A stretch of DNA of 64,000 bases from the NCBI RefSeq assembly GCF_040499845.1, contig NZ_CP159342.1, positions 3,720,001 to 3,784,000 of the forward strand, read 5' to 3'. This DNA is from Micromonospora sp. CCTCC AA 2012012 (lineage in GTDB: Bacteria; Actinomycetota; Actinomycetes; Mycobacteriales; Micromonosporaceae). The position numbers were made by a program, and so were the translations under genes. Of this stretch, positions 28,043 to 37,648 are shown in pieces. The number at the start of each line of letters is the position of its first letter. Position 1 is the stretch's first letter. The notes beneath the pieces were generated by a model that was given only the letters and a program-made list of their open reading frames with translations, was not told where the DNA came from and did no database searches.

Positions 28043-29407
28043 TCAGAGGCGTTCGAAGCCACGGGTGAGTTCCCAGTCGGTCACGGCGGCGTCGAAGGCG
28101 GTCAGTTCGACCTTCGCCTGGTTGGCGTAGTGGGCGACGACCTCGTCACCGAAGGCGTCGCGGGCCAGCTCGGAGGACTCCCAGCCGGTGAGCGCGTCGC
28201 GGAGGGTGGCGGGGACCCGCTCGGCGCCCGGGTCGCCGTACGCGTTGCCGGTGCACTCCTCGCCCAGCTCCAGCTCCCGCTCGATGCCGTGCACCGCCCC
28301 GGCCACCAGGGCCGCGATCGCCAGGTAGGGGTTCACGTCGGCGCCCGGCACCCGGTTCTCCACCCGCATGCCCTGCCCGTGCCCGACCAGCCGCAGCGCG
28401 CAGGTGCGGTTGTCGGTGCCCCAGCGCAGCGCGGTCGGCGCGAACGAGCCCGGCTGGTAGCGCTTGTAGGAGTTGATGTTGGGGGCGAACAGCAGGCTGA
28501 ACTCGCGCATCGTGTCGAGCAGCCCGGCCAGCACCCGCTGCCCGGTCACGCTCAGGTGCGCCGGCCCGTCCCCCAGCATCGCCGACCGGCCGTCGGCGTC
28601 GCGCAGCGAGAAGTGGATGTGGCAGGAGTTGCCCTCGCGGGCGTTCGGCTTGGCCATGAAGGTGATCGACATGCCCTCCTGGGCGGCGATCTCCTTGGCC
28701 CCGTTCTTGTAGATGACGTGGTGGTCGGCGCAGGCCACCGCCTCGTCGTAGCGGAAGGCGATCTCGTGCTGGCCGAGGTTGCACTCCCCCTTGGCGCTCT
28801 CCGGGGTCAGTCCCGCCCCGGCCATCTCGGTGCGGATCCGGCGCAGCAGCGGCTCCACCCGGGCCGTGCCGAGCAGGGAGTAGTCCACGTTGTACAGGTT
28901 CGCCGGGGTGAGGTCGCGGTAACCGCGCCGCCACGCGTCCTCGTACGAGTCGCGGAACAGCACGAACTCCAGCTCGGTCCCCGCGTACGCGGTGAGGCCG
29001 TGGGCGGCCAGCCGGTCGAGCTGCCGGCGCAGGATCTGCCGGGGCGAGGCGACCACCGGGCCGCTGCCGTCCAGCCACTCCAGGTCGGCCAGGACCAGCG
29101 CGCTGCCCGGCTGCCAGGGCGTCCGGCGCAGCGTGGTCAGGTCCGGCTTCATCGCGAAGTCGCCGTAGCCGCGTTCCCAGCTCGACATCGCGTACCCGTC
29201 GACGGTGTTCATGTCGACGTCCACGGCGAGCAGGTAGTTGCAGCCCTCGCTACCTTCGTCGAGCACGTTGTCGAGGAAGAAGGGGGCGTGGATCCGCTTG
29301 CCCTGCAACCGGCCCTGCATGTCGGTCAGGGCCAGCACCACCGTGTCGATCTCGCCCTCGGCGACGGCAACTCGGAGCTGTTCCAGCGTGAGCGGGGCTT
29401 TCCTCAT
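28043..29407 (-). CDS. Glutamine-synthetase-like gamma-glutamyl-amine ligase (GlnA3/GlnA4/PuuA type)
   Basis: A 454-residue GS-fold enzyme from ATG 29407, with GGAGG upstream; an upstream TTG frame is ignored. Conserved elements: GTELEFVLF, ESAKGECNLGQHEI, NSCHIHFSL, NSYKRYQPGSFAPTALRWG and RVENRVPGADVNPYLAIAALV. The absence of the adenylylation Tyr region and the amine-operon context make it a gamma-glutamyl ligase rather than ordinary glutamine synthetase. In Streptomyces, paralogues GlnA3 and GlnA4 glutamylate polyamines and ethanolamine respectively; the substrate here cannot be told apart by eye. First gene of the catabolic operon, below the triple operator. Confidence 0.88.
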   Translation of the reverse strand: MRKAPLTLEQLRVAVAEGEIDTVVLALTDMQGRLQGKRIHAPFFLDNVLDEGSEGCNYLLAVDVDMNTVDGYAMSSWERGYGDFAMKPDLTTLRRTPWQPGSALVLADLEWLDGSGPVVASPRQILRRQLDRLAAHGLTAYAGTELEFVLFRDSYEDAWRRGYRDLTPANLYNVDYSLLGTARVEPLLRRIRTEMAGAGLTPESAKGECNLGQHEIAFRYDEAVACADHHVIYKNGAKEIAAQEGMSITFMAKPNAREGNSCHIHFSLRDADGRSAMLGDGPAHLSVTGQRVLAGLLDTMREFSLLFAPNINSYKRYQPGSFAPTALRWGTDNRTCALRLVGHGQGMRVENRVPGADVNPYLAIAALVAGAVHGIERELELGEECTGNAYGDPGAERVPATLRDALTGWESSELARDAFGDEVVAHYANQAKVELTAFDAAVTDWELTRGFERL

Positions 29408-29613
29408 CGGCGCGCCTCCATCACCAAGGTCTACTGGCAAACCGGATCACCGTCAATGCCCCCGCCGACCACCCCACCAAACGCGCCCGCCCGGCCGGTC
29501 CCGCCGCCCCATGGGTACGCGGAGCCGGTGCCGCGGAGGCCGGTGACCCGGAGCGGGCGGCTGCCCGGCCCCCGTCTCCGGCGTCACCTCCCTGCCGCGA
29601 GGTGTGCTGCTCG

Positions 29614-29657
29614 GCGATATGCCTGAGAGGCATATTCATGACGCTGAGGCATATCGC
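29614..29657. promoter_or_regulatory. Triple AGGCATAT operator upstream of the amine operon
   Basis: ATATGCCT-GAG-AGGCATAT (29617-29635) is a perfect inverted repeat, and GCGATATGCCT (29614-29624) is also exactly inverted by AGGCATATCGC (29647-29657). Three half-sites thus sit in 44 bases. The element lies in the 338-base gap between the permease stop and the ligase start, about 210 bases upstream of the ligase, suggesting an operator for a dimeric regulator (GntR/PuuR class by analogy). The gap holds no gene. No regulator gene lies in the window beside it. Confidence 0.6.
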
Positions 29658-29745
29658 TCCCGGCCGTATCTGCGGTGGCGGTCGGCCCAGCGGCCCGGCC
29701 GGGGCGGCCCACCGGGCCACGCCGGCCGGGAACGGGACCTGGCCC

Positions 29746-31350
29746 CTAGCGATGCCTGTCCGCCGACGGCTCGGCGGGCGCGGTGCCGTCGGCGGCGGGA
29801 CGGGGCGCGGGCAGGTCGACGGTACGGCGGGGGCCGGTGAACCACTTCCGGGCCGAGGCGTACCACCAGAGCGCGACCAGCAGCAGCACCCCACCGACGG
29901 CGAGCGGCGCGTAGTTCACCGCCGACCAGGTGAACCCGTCGTTGCCGGGCACCCCGGCGGGGACGATCGGCAGCACGAAGTAGACCGAGATGATCGCGAT
30001 CTCGACCACCGCGATCCAGCCGAGCAGCTTGTACTTCGGGCCGAGCGTCCACGGGCCGGGGACGAACCGGTTCCCCAGCCGCAGCCGCAGGAAGATCGGG
30101 ATGAGGAACGACAGGTAGAGCCCGATCACCGCGACGGAGACCACCGCGTAGAAGGCGACCGGGATGCCGGCGGACTGATAGAGGGCGGGCAGGGTGAGCA
30201 CCAGGCCGGCGAAGGTCGCTCCGATGATCGCGTTGACCGGGGTGCCGTTGCGGTCGACCCGGGACCAGAGCCGCCAGCCGGGCACCGCGCGGTCCCGGCT
30301 GAACGCGTACGCCATCCGGGACATCGAGGTCACGCAGCTCATCCCGCAGAAGAACTGCCCGATGGTGGAGATGATGATGACGGTCTTGAAGAAGAACGGG
30401 CTGAGCGCGCTCTCGAAGATCGCCCCGGAGAAGCCGCCGGCCTTGTTGATCGCGTCGACGTCGGTGGCGGCGAAGAGGAAGGCGAGCAGCAGGATCCAAC
30501 CACCCACCGCCGAATAGAAGATCGACTGCCAGAGCCCCTTCGCGGCGGCCTGCGAGGCGCCTCGGGTCTCCTCCGACACGTGCGCGCAGGCGTCGAAGCC
30601 GGTGATCGTGTACTGGGTCAGCAGGAAGCCCAGCGGCAGCACGTAGAACCAGAAGGTCAGCCTGCCGCTGTCACCGCCGCCGAAGCCGGAGTTGTTGAAC
30701 CGCTCGGTGAAGACGAACCGGAAGCTCTGGTGGTCGTCCGGCACGAACGCCAGGATGGCCACCACCACCGCCGCACCGGCCACGTGCCACCAGACCGAGA
30801 CGTTCTGGAGTACGTCGATGATGTGGTGCCCGAAGATGTTGATCAGCCCGTGCAGCACGAGGATCACCACGAAGAGCCCGAACGTCTGGTGCAGCGTCCC
30901 GGCCCAGGAGTCGAAGAGCGCGGAGAGCGTCAGGTTGAGGAAGGTGGCGCAGCCGTAGTCGACCGACGCGGTGACCGCCACCAGCCCGATCAGGTTCAGC
31001 CAGCCGGTGAACCAGCCGTGCACCGGCCGCCCCATCGTCGCCGCCCACCAGTAGATCCCGCCCGCCGTCGGGTACGCGGACACCAGCTCGGCCATGCAGA
31101 AGCCGATGATCAGGATGAAGAGCGAGATCAGCGGCCAGCCCCAGGAGATGGCGACCGGCCCGCCGTTGTTCCACGCCTGGCCGAAGGTGGTGAAGCAGCC
31201 GGCCAGGATCGAGATGATCGAGAACGAGATGGCGAAGTTGGAGAAGCCGCTCCACTTGCGGCGCAACTCCTGTTTGTAGCCGAGTTCGGCGAGCCGTCGG
31301 GCGTCGTCGTCCATCGGTTGCTCGGCGGTCGGCGCGGGCGTCGTGGCCAC
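29746..31350 (-). CDS. APC-family amino acid/amine permease
   Basis: A 534-residue transporter with about twelve membrane segments. The opening GYKQELRRKWSGFSNFAISFSIISILAG and PTAGGIYWWAATMGRP are typical of the amino-acid/polyamine/ethanolamine APC group, as is GFDACAHVSEETRGASQAAAKG. GTG 31350 is chosen for the GAGGAGG immediately upstream. Transcribed toward the ligase operon on the same strand, 338 bases before it, it most likely imports the amine that the operon degrades. Its C-terminal tail is Pro/Ala-rich and cytosolic. Family role known, substrate inferred. Confidence 0.9.
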   Translation of the reverse strand: MATTPAPTAEQPMDDDARRLAELGYKQELRRKWSGFSNFAISFSIISILAGCFTTFGQAWNNGGPVAISWGWPLISLFILIIGFCMAELVSAYPTAGGIYWWAATMGRPVHGWFTGWLNLIGLVAVTASVDYGCATFLNLTLSALFDSWAGTLHQTFGLFVVILVLHGLINIFGHHIIDVLQNVSVWWHVAGAAVVVAILAFVPDDHQSFRFVFTERFNNSGFGGGDSGRLTFWFYVLPLGFLLTQYTITGFDACAHVSEETRGASQAAAKGLWQSIFYSAVGGWILLLAFLFAATDVDAINKAGGFSGAIFESALSPFFFKTVIIISTIGQFFCGMSCVTSMSRMAYAFSRDRAVPGWRLWSRVDRNGTPVNAIIGATFAGLVLTLPALYQSAGIPVAFYAVVSVAVIGLYLSFLIPIFLRLRLGNRFVPGPWTLGPKYKLLGWIAVVEIAIISVYFVLPIVPAGVPGNDGFTWSAVNYAPLAVGGVLLLVALWWYASARKWFTGPRRTVDLPAPRPAADGTAPAEPSADRHR

Positions 31351-31391
31351 TGCACACCTCCTCGAGGTGGTTCCCCGGTACGAGTGCGCAA

Positions 31392-31420
31392 AGTGTCGTC
31401 CCGTGATCAAGGCCGGTCAA
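31392..31420 (-). promoter_or_regulatory. Candidate permease promoter
   Basis: On the minus strand TTGACC (31420-31415), 17 bases, then GACACT (31397-31392) lie about 42 bases before the permease GTG. The -10 is weak. The rest of the 321-base gap up to 31671 shows no gene or further site I can support. Confidence 0.35.
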
Positions 31421-31671
31421 TACCTCGGCAGCCGGGAACCGGTGGCCGGGCGGCCTAATTGCCTTGCCGCACCGACCCGCGCGGCGGCATCCTTGAGCCC
31501 GTGACCAGGCCCGATCGCGACGGGCCGAACCCGGGCGCTCGGCAACGCCCGGCCGCGACGGCGCGGGGCGTCCACCTCTCTCTCACTCGTACGGCGATCC
31601 GCCGTACCCTCCGGGACGCCCCGCGCCGCCGCACCCACCGACCCGGTGCGACGGCCTTTGCCGGACCTCGA

Positions 31672-32172
31672 TCAGGCGAAGAGCAGGCCGGCGACCCAGA
31701 GGGCGGCGATCACCACGCCGGCCAGGAACTCGACCAGCATCGACAGGCCCGCCGCCTTCAACGCCTGCACAGTGGCCGGCCAGGCGAGCTGGGTGCTGCC
31801 CAGCCGCAGCCGCTCGGCGCCGAACACCCCGGCCACGAAGCCGATCACCAGCCCGACCACCGGGATGACGAAGAACCCGACCAGCCCCAGCAGTCCCCCC
31901 GCCAGCAGCGACGACGTCGGCACCCCGGTCCGTTTCAGGTTCCGCCCCGGCCAGAGGTACTTGACCACCGTGCCGCCCGCCGCGACCACCGTGGCGGCGG
32001 CGAGCACCGCCCAGCGTCCCGGCCCGGCGTCGCCGAAGAGCGCCCAGACCAGCACCCCGCCCCAGCACAGCGGCAGCGCCGGCAGCCCCGGCACCACCAC
32101 CCCGGCCAGCCCGGCGAGGATCGCCAGCGCCGCCACCACCGAGACCACCGCCTGTGTGTCGCTCAGACTCAC
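31672..32172 (-). CDS. DUF456 family membrane protein
   Basis: A 166-residue protein with about five hydrophobic segments. The DUF456 signature is seen: ILAGLAGVVVPGLPALPLCWGGVLVWALF at the N terminus and YLWPGRNLKRTGVPTSSLLAGG followed by GLVGFFVIPVVGLVIGFVAGVFGAERLR. No catalytic residues. GTG 32172 overlaps the stop of the GGDEF-EAL gene as GTGA, so the two are made together. Role unknown. Confidence 0.85.
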   Translation of the reverse strand: MSLSDTQAVVSVVAALAILAGLAGVVVPGLPALPLCWGGVLVWALFGDAGPGRWAVLAAATVVAAGGTVVKYLWPGRNLKRTGVPTSSLLAGGLLGLVGFFVIPVVGLVIGFVAGVFGAERLRLGSTQLAWPATVQALKAAGLSMLVEFLAGVVIAALWVAGLLFA

Positions 32173-34337
32173 GCCGCCTCCCTTCCCCCGGCCAGCCGCT
32201 CCCGGATCTGGTCGGCGGGGACCGGGGCGCCGAACCAGCGGCCCTGCCCGGTGTCGCAGCGCAGCGAGCGCAGCCGCTCCGCCTGCACCGCCGTCTCGAC
32301 CGCCTCGGCGGTGACCCAGAGTTCCAGCGCGTGCGCCAACCGGACCAGCGCGTCGACGATCCGCTCGTCCCGGTGGTCGGCGGCGACGTCCGCGCCGTCG
32401 GCCCGGATCCCCTCGACGAAGGGGCCGGCCAGCTTCAGGCAGTGGATCGGCAACCGGCGCAGGTACGCCAGGTTGGAGTACCCGGTGCCGAAGTCGTCGA
32501 TGGCCAGTCGTACGCCCAGCTCGGCCAGCCGGTGCAGCGACCGCAGCGGCTCCCCCGCCGTGCCCATCACGGCGCTCTCGGTCAGCTCCAGCTGGAGCAG
32601 CTCGGCCGGGAGTCCGGTGCGGGACAGCGCGGTGGCCACGGTCTCCACGATCGCCGGGTCGTCGGCCTGCCGGGCGGCCAGGTTGACGCTGACCACCAGC
32701 TTCGCCTCCGGGTACGCCCGCCGCCAGCTCTCCGCGTCGCGGCAGGCCTGGTTGAGCACCCACGCGCCGAGCCGGACGATCAGACCGGTCTCCTCCGCCA
32801 GGCCGATGAACCGGTCCGGCCCGATCAGCCCCAGCTCGGGGTGCTGCCAGCGGACCAGCGCCTCCACGGCCAGCATGGCGCCGTCCAGCAGGGACACGAT
32901 CGGCTGGTAGTGCAGCACGAACTCGCCCCGGTCCAGGGCGGCCGGCAGGTTCGCGGCGAGTGCCGAGCGGGCGATGTCGGCGGCGCTGCGCTCGGGGTCG
33001 TACACCGCCCAGCGGCCCCGGCCCTCGGCCTTGGCCCAGTAGAGGGTCGTGTCGGCGGCCTTCATCAGCTCGGACGCGCTGGTCTCGGCGGCCGGGCACT
33101 CGACGATGCCGATGCTGGCCGAGACGGCGAGCTGCTGGTCACCGACGTGCACCGGGGCGGAGACCGCGGCCAGGGCGGCCTCGGCCACCGCCACCGCGTC
33201 GTCGATGCCGTCGCCGGAGTCGACCAGGATGACGAACTCGTCGCCGCCCATCCGGGCGACCAGGTTCCCGCGCCCGGCGACGCAGTCGGCGAGCCGGTGG
33301 GCGATCACGATGAGCAGCCGGTCGCCGAGGTCGTGGCCGAGGCTGTCGTTGATCGCCTTGAACCCGTCCAGGTCGAGGAAGCAGACCCCGATCCGCTGCT
33401 CCGGGCCGGCGCCGTCGAGGACCTTCCCCAGCGTCTCGAAGAAGAGCGTCCGGTTGGGCAGGCCGGTCAGCGGGTCGTGCAGCGCCTGGAAACGCAGCCG
33501 CTGCTGGAGCTCGTACCGCTCGGTGATGTCCTCGATCATGGCGACGGTGAAGCGGGGTCGGCCGTCGTCGTGCCGGATCAGCGAGACGGCGAGGTCGGTC
33601 CAGACGATGCTGCCGTCCTTGCGGTGGTAGCGCTTCTCCACCCGGACGCTGTCGTGCTTGCCCTCGATCAGCTCCTGGTACAGCTCCCACATCCCGGCCG
33701 CGTCGTCGGCGTGGAAGAGCGACGCCACGTTGGTCTCGCGCAGCTCCTCCACGGTGTAGCCGAGCATGTCCGCGAAGGACTGGTTGACGTCGATGATCCG
33801 GCCGTCGACGCCGGCGATGCCGATCCCGATCGCCGCCCCGGTGAAGACCGCCCGGAACCGTGCCTCGCTGTCCCGCAGCGCCCGCTCCACGGCGTCCCGC
33901 GCCTGCCAGGCCGAGCGGGCGATCCGCTCCTGCTGGCTGAAGGTGCGGTCGCGCAGGGCCCGCGCGTACCCGGCGGCGAGGCCGCCCTGCACGGCCGTGA
34001 TCCGCTCGGCCGCCGCCGCCGATCCGGCGAGCGCCGGCAGCACCCAGGGCAGGAAGCGGTCACCCAACGCCCGCACCGACCAGTCGAGTACGCCGGGCTC
34101 GGTGAGGTGCGACTCCACCAGCGCCCGCCCGACGTCCTCCGCCGGCTCGGCGGAGAACGTCTCGGCGCACACCGCCTCGGCCAGCCGCCCGGTGTGCACG
34201 AGCAGCAGCCGCTCGGTCTCCACCGCGCTGAGCGGCACGAACCCGAGCCGGCGGACCGCCCGCGCCCACTCGGCCGCGTACGCCTGGGCGCCCGGCCGGC
34301 TGAAGTCGTCCCCGCCGGGCGGTGGGACGGCGTGCAT
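32169..34337 (-). CDS. PAS-GGDEF-EAL cyclic-di-GMP enzyme
   Basis: A 722-residue signalling protein from ATG 34337. An N-terminal Ala/Arg-rich helical region (1-150) is followed by a PAS domain (about 155-285, VFTGAAIGIGIAGVDGRIIDVNQSF and DGSIVWTDLAV), a GGDEF domain with intact MGGDEFVIL (about 362), and an EAL domain with intact EALVRWQHPE (about 490), QLELTESAVM and AIDDFGTGYSNLAYL. Both catalytic signatures are intact, so it may make and degrade cyclic-di-GMP, controlled through PAS. No RxxD inhibitory site precedes GGDEF. No membrane segment. GTGA-coupled to DUF456; follows the methyltransferase by six bases. Confidence 0.95.
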   Translation of the reverse strand: MHAVPPPGGDDFSRPGAQAYAAEWARAVRRLGFVPLSAVETERLLLVHTGRLAEAVCAETFSAEPAEDVGRALVESHLTEPGVLDWSVRALGDRFLPWVLPALAGSAAAAERITAVQGGLAAGYARALRDRTFSQQERIARSAWQARDAVERALRDSEARFRAVFTGAAIGIGIAGVDGRIIDVNQSFADMLGYTVEELRETNVASLFHADDAAGMWELYQELIEGKHDSVRVEKRYHRKDGSIVWTDLAVSLIRHDDGRPRFTVAMIEDITERYELQQRLRFQALHDPLTGLPNRTLFFETLGKVLDGAGPEQRIGVCFLDLDGFKAINDSLGHDLGDRLLIVIAHRLADCVAGRGNLVARMGGDEFVILVDSGDGIDDAVAVAEAALAAVSAPVHVGDQQLAVSASIGIVECPAAETSASELMKAADTTLYWAKAEGRGRWAVYDPERSAADIARSALAANLPAALDRGEFVLHYQPIVSLLDGAMLAVEALVRWQHPELGLIGPDRFIGLAEETGLIVRLGAWVLNQACRDAESWRRAYPEAKLVVSVNLAARQADDPAIVETVATALSRTGLPAELLQLELTESAVMGTAGEPLRSLHRLAELGVRLAIDDFGTGYSNLAYLRRLPIHCLKLAGPFVEGIRADGADVAADHRDERIVDALVRLAHALELWVTAEAVETAVQAERLRSLRCDTGQGRWFGAPVPADQIRERLAGGREAA

Positions 34338-34342
34338 CGGGC

Positions 34343-35158
34343 TCAGCCGGCCGGCTGGTCGTACCGGCCGACGCCGCCGAAGGCCCCGAACCGCTCGGGG
34401 TGCTCGTCCACGTCGGACGGGGAGTCGGGCCGCCACAGCGGCATGTGCACCACACCCGGTTCGAGGATCGTCCAGTCGCCGAAGAAGGCGCTGATTTCGG
34501 CCCGCGAGCGGAGCGTGATCTCGGTGTCCGTACGCGCCGACAGCCGCTGCGCGTCGAGCATCTCCTGCGGCTGGTCCTCGAAGGTGGAGTGCGAGATGAC
34601 CAGGAAGCTGCCGGGGGCGGCCGCCGCGCGCAGGGTGGCCAGGATGTCCCCGGGGCGGTCGGCGTCGGGGATGAAGTGGACCACCCCGGCGAGCAGGATG
34701 CCCATCGGGCGGGCGAAGTCGATCAGACCGCTCTCGCGGGCCTCGGCGAGGATCCGGTCCGGCTCGCGCAGGTCGGCGTGGAGCACCGTGGTCAGGTCGT
34801 TGCCGGCGAGCAGTTCCCGGCTGTGCGCCACGGCGACCGGGTCGATGTCGACGTACACGATGCGGGCCTTGGGGTTCGCCGCCTGGGCGACCTCGTGCAC
34901 GTTGCCCACGGTGGGGATGCCGGAGCCGATGTCGAGGAACTGGTCGATGCCGGCGTCGAGCAGGGCCCGGACGGCCCGGCGGAGGAACTCGCGGCCGGAG
35001 CGCATGGTGGCGGCCAGGTTCGGGGTCATGCTGGCGATCTGCTCGGCGAGCTGCCGGTCGATCTCGAAGTTGTGCGCGCCACCGAGGAAGTAGTCGTAGA
35101 CCCGGGCGGCGCTGGGCCGGCTCAGGTCGATCTCGGCGGGAAGTCCGTCCTGCTGCAT
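34343..35158 (-). CDS. SAM-dependent methyltransferase, DUF574 family
   Basis: A 271-residue protein with the DUF574/Methyltransf_19 sequence: IDLSRPSAARVYDYFLGGAHNF near the start and FLDIGSGIPTVGNVHEVAQ as motif I, then VYVDIDPVAVAHSR. This family is expanded in actinomycetes and its members have unknown substrates. ATG 35158 is the only Met before the domain. It is the first gene of a short operon with the GGDEF-EAL protein and DUF456, so it may be a regulator or target of cyclic-di-GMP signalling, which is inference. Confidence 0.9.
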   Translation of the reverse strand: MQQDGLPAEIDLSRPSAARVYDYFLGGAHNFEIDRQLAEQIASMTPNLAATMRSGREFLRRAVRALLDAGIDQFLDIGSGIPTVGNVHEVAQAANPKARIVYVDIDPVAVAHSRELLAGNDLTTVLHADLREPDRILAEARESGLIDFARPMGILLAGVVHFIPDADRPGDILATLRAAAAPGSFLVISHSTFEDQPQEMLDAQRLSARTDTEITLRSRAEISAFFGDWTILEPGVVHMPLWRPDSPSDVDEHPERFGAFGGVGRYDQPAG

Positions 35159-35367
35159 CGGTTCGCCCCAGTTCGTCGCCGCGGTGCGGGAGGGCACCGG
35201 TGATATGGGTGCCGCGGGCAGGCGGAGACGCACCGGCCCACCCGCGGATCGTGTGGTGCTCACCACTCTAGGCCCGTGAGTCACGGTACGGGAGATCCAC
35301 TTTGGCGGGGCGGCGCGGTGCCGCCGGGCCGCGCCCACGCACGGGGCACGGCCCGGGCGGAGCCCGC

Positions 35368-36573
<1,206 letters not shown>

Positions 36574-36651
36574 CGAGCGCACGTCCTTCGGGGGTGGGAA
36601 GGGGCTGGCGGCGGGTCGCCCGCCGGGTCACGGGGACGCCCGGCGCCAGGA

Positions 36652-36676
36652 TATCCGCGCCCGGAGCGGATAGGTT
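36652..36676 (+). promoter_or_regulatory. Inverted repeat and -10 ahead of the GST gene
   Basis: TATCCGC (36652-36658) and GCGGATA (36666-36672) are exact inverted arms around GCCCGGA. The right arm runs into TAGGTT (36671-36676), a possible -10 six bases before the GST ATG at 36683, so the transcript is likely leaderless. Looks like an operator for a small repressor of the MarR/HxlR type. Confidence 0.35.
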
Positions 36677-36682
36677 GACGGC

Positions 36683-37648
36683 ATGGCCCGGGCCCAGTTC
36701 GACGCAGAGACCGCCGGCGGCGGCCAGTTCGTCCGCCAACCCAATCGGTTCACCGGTCGGGTCACCCCGCACTCCACCTCCCCGGCGGGCGGCGGCCCCG
36801 ACGAGCAGGGCCGCTGGCCGCTGGAGGCCGGCCGGTACCGGCTGATCTGGTGCCGGGCCTGCCCGTGGGCGCACCGGGCCCGGATCGTCCGGAGCCTGCT
36901 CGGCCTGGACGAGGTGATCTCGCTCGGCACCGTCGACCCGATCCGCGACGAGCGGGGCTGGCGGTTCGCCCTCGACCCGGACGGCTTCGACCCGGTGCTC
37001 GGGATCGGCTTCCTCTCCGAGGCCTATCTGGCGACCGACCGGGACTACACCGGCCGGGTGACCGTGCCGGCGCTGGTGGACACGGTGACGGGGCGGGTGG
37101 TCACCAACGACTATCCGCAGCTCACCCTGGATTTCTCCACCGAGTGGCGGCGGTTCCACGCCCCGGACGCGCCGGACCTCTATCCGGTCGAGCTGCGTCC
37201 GGAGCTGGACGCGCTGATGGCGGAGATCCACCGGGACGTCAACAACGGCGTCTACCGCTGCGGCTTCGCCACCTCCCAGCAGGCGTACGACGAGGCGTAC
37301 ACGGCGCTCTTCGCGCGGCTGGACGCGCTGTCGGAACGGCTGGCCGGCCGCCGCTACCTGATGGGCGACGCGATCACCGAGGCGGACGTGCGGCTCTTCA
37401 CCACGCTGGTCCGCTTCGACGTGGCCTATCACGGCCACTTCAAGTGCAACCGGCAGAAGCTGACCGAGATGCCGGTGCTGTGGGCGTACGCCCGGGACCT
37501 GTTCCAGACGCCCGGCTTCGGTGAGACGGTGGACTTCGACCACATCAAGCGGCACTACTACGGCACCCACGAGGCGATCAACCCGACCCGGATCGTGCCG
37601 CTGGGCCCGGACACCTCGGGCTGGACCACGCCGCACGGGCGTGGCTGA
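36683..37648 (+). CDS. Xi-class glutathione S-transferase (glutathionyl-hydroquinone reductase)
   Basis: A 321-residue protein. The N-terminal thioredoxin fold carries the Xi-class active motif LIWCRACPWAHRA (CPWAH, catalytic Cys), then VVTNDYPQLTLDF; the C-terminal helical domain has the long insertion typical of this class (ADVRLFTTLVRFDVAYHGHFKCN). Family enzymes reduce S-thiolated hydroquinones. Actinomycetes generally use mycothiol rather than glutathione, so the thiol partner is probably mycothiol (inference). Overlaps the DUF998 gene by eight bases. Confidence 0.9.
   Translation: MARAQFDAETAGGGQFVRQPNRFTGRVTPHSTSPAGGGPDEQGRWPLEAGRYRLIWCRACPWAHRARIVRSLLGLDEVISLGTVDPIRDERGWRFALDPDGFDPVLGIGFLSEAYLATDRDYTGRVTVPALVDTVTGRVVTNDYPQLTLDFSTEWRRFHAPDAPDLYPVELRPELDALMAEIHRDVNNGVYRCGFATSQQAYDEAYTALFARLDALSERLAGRRYLMGDAITEADVRLFTTLVRFDVAYHGHFKCNRQKLTEMPVLWAYARDLFQTPGFGETVDFDHIKRHYYGTHEAINPTRIVPLGPDTSGWTTPHGRG

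Noticed and set aside
31401..31420. Another palindrome-family arm (GTGATCAAGG...)
   Set aside because: Only the first ten bases match the consensus and there is no partner arm.
29602..31458. 618-codon plus-strand frame across the permease and the operator
   Set aside because: Antisense of the APC permease, rich in charged shadow residues.
31421..31638. Possible small gene in the gap between permease and DUF456
   Set aside because: Frames here have no ribosome site and no recognisable composition.
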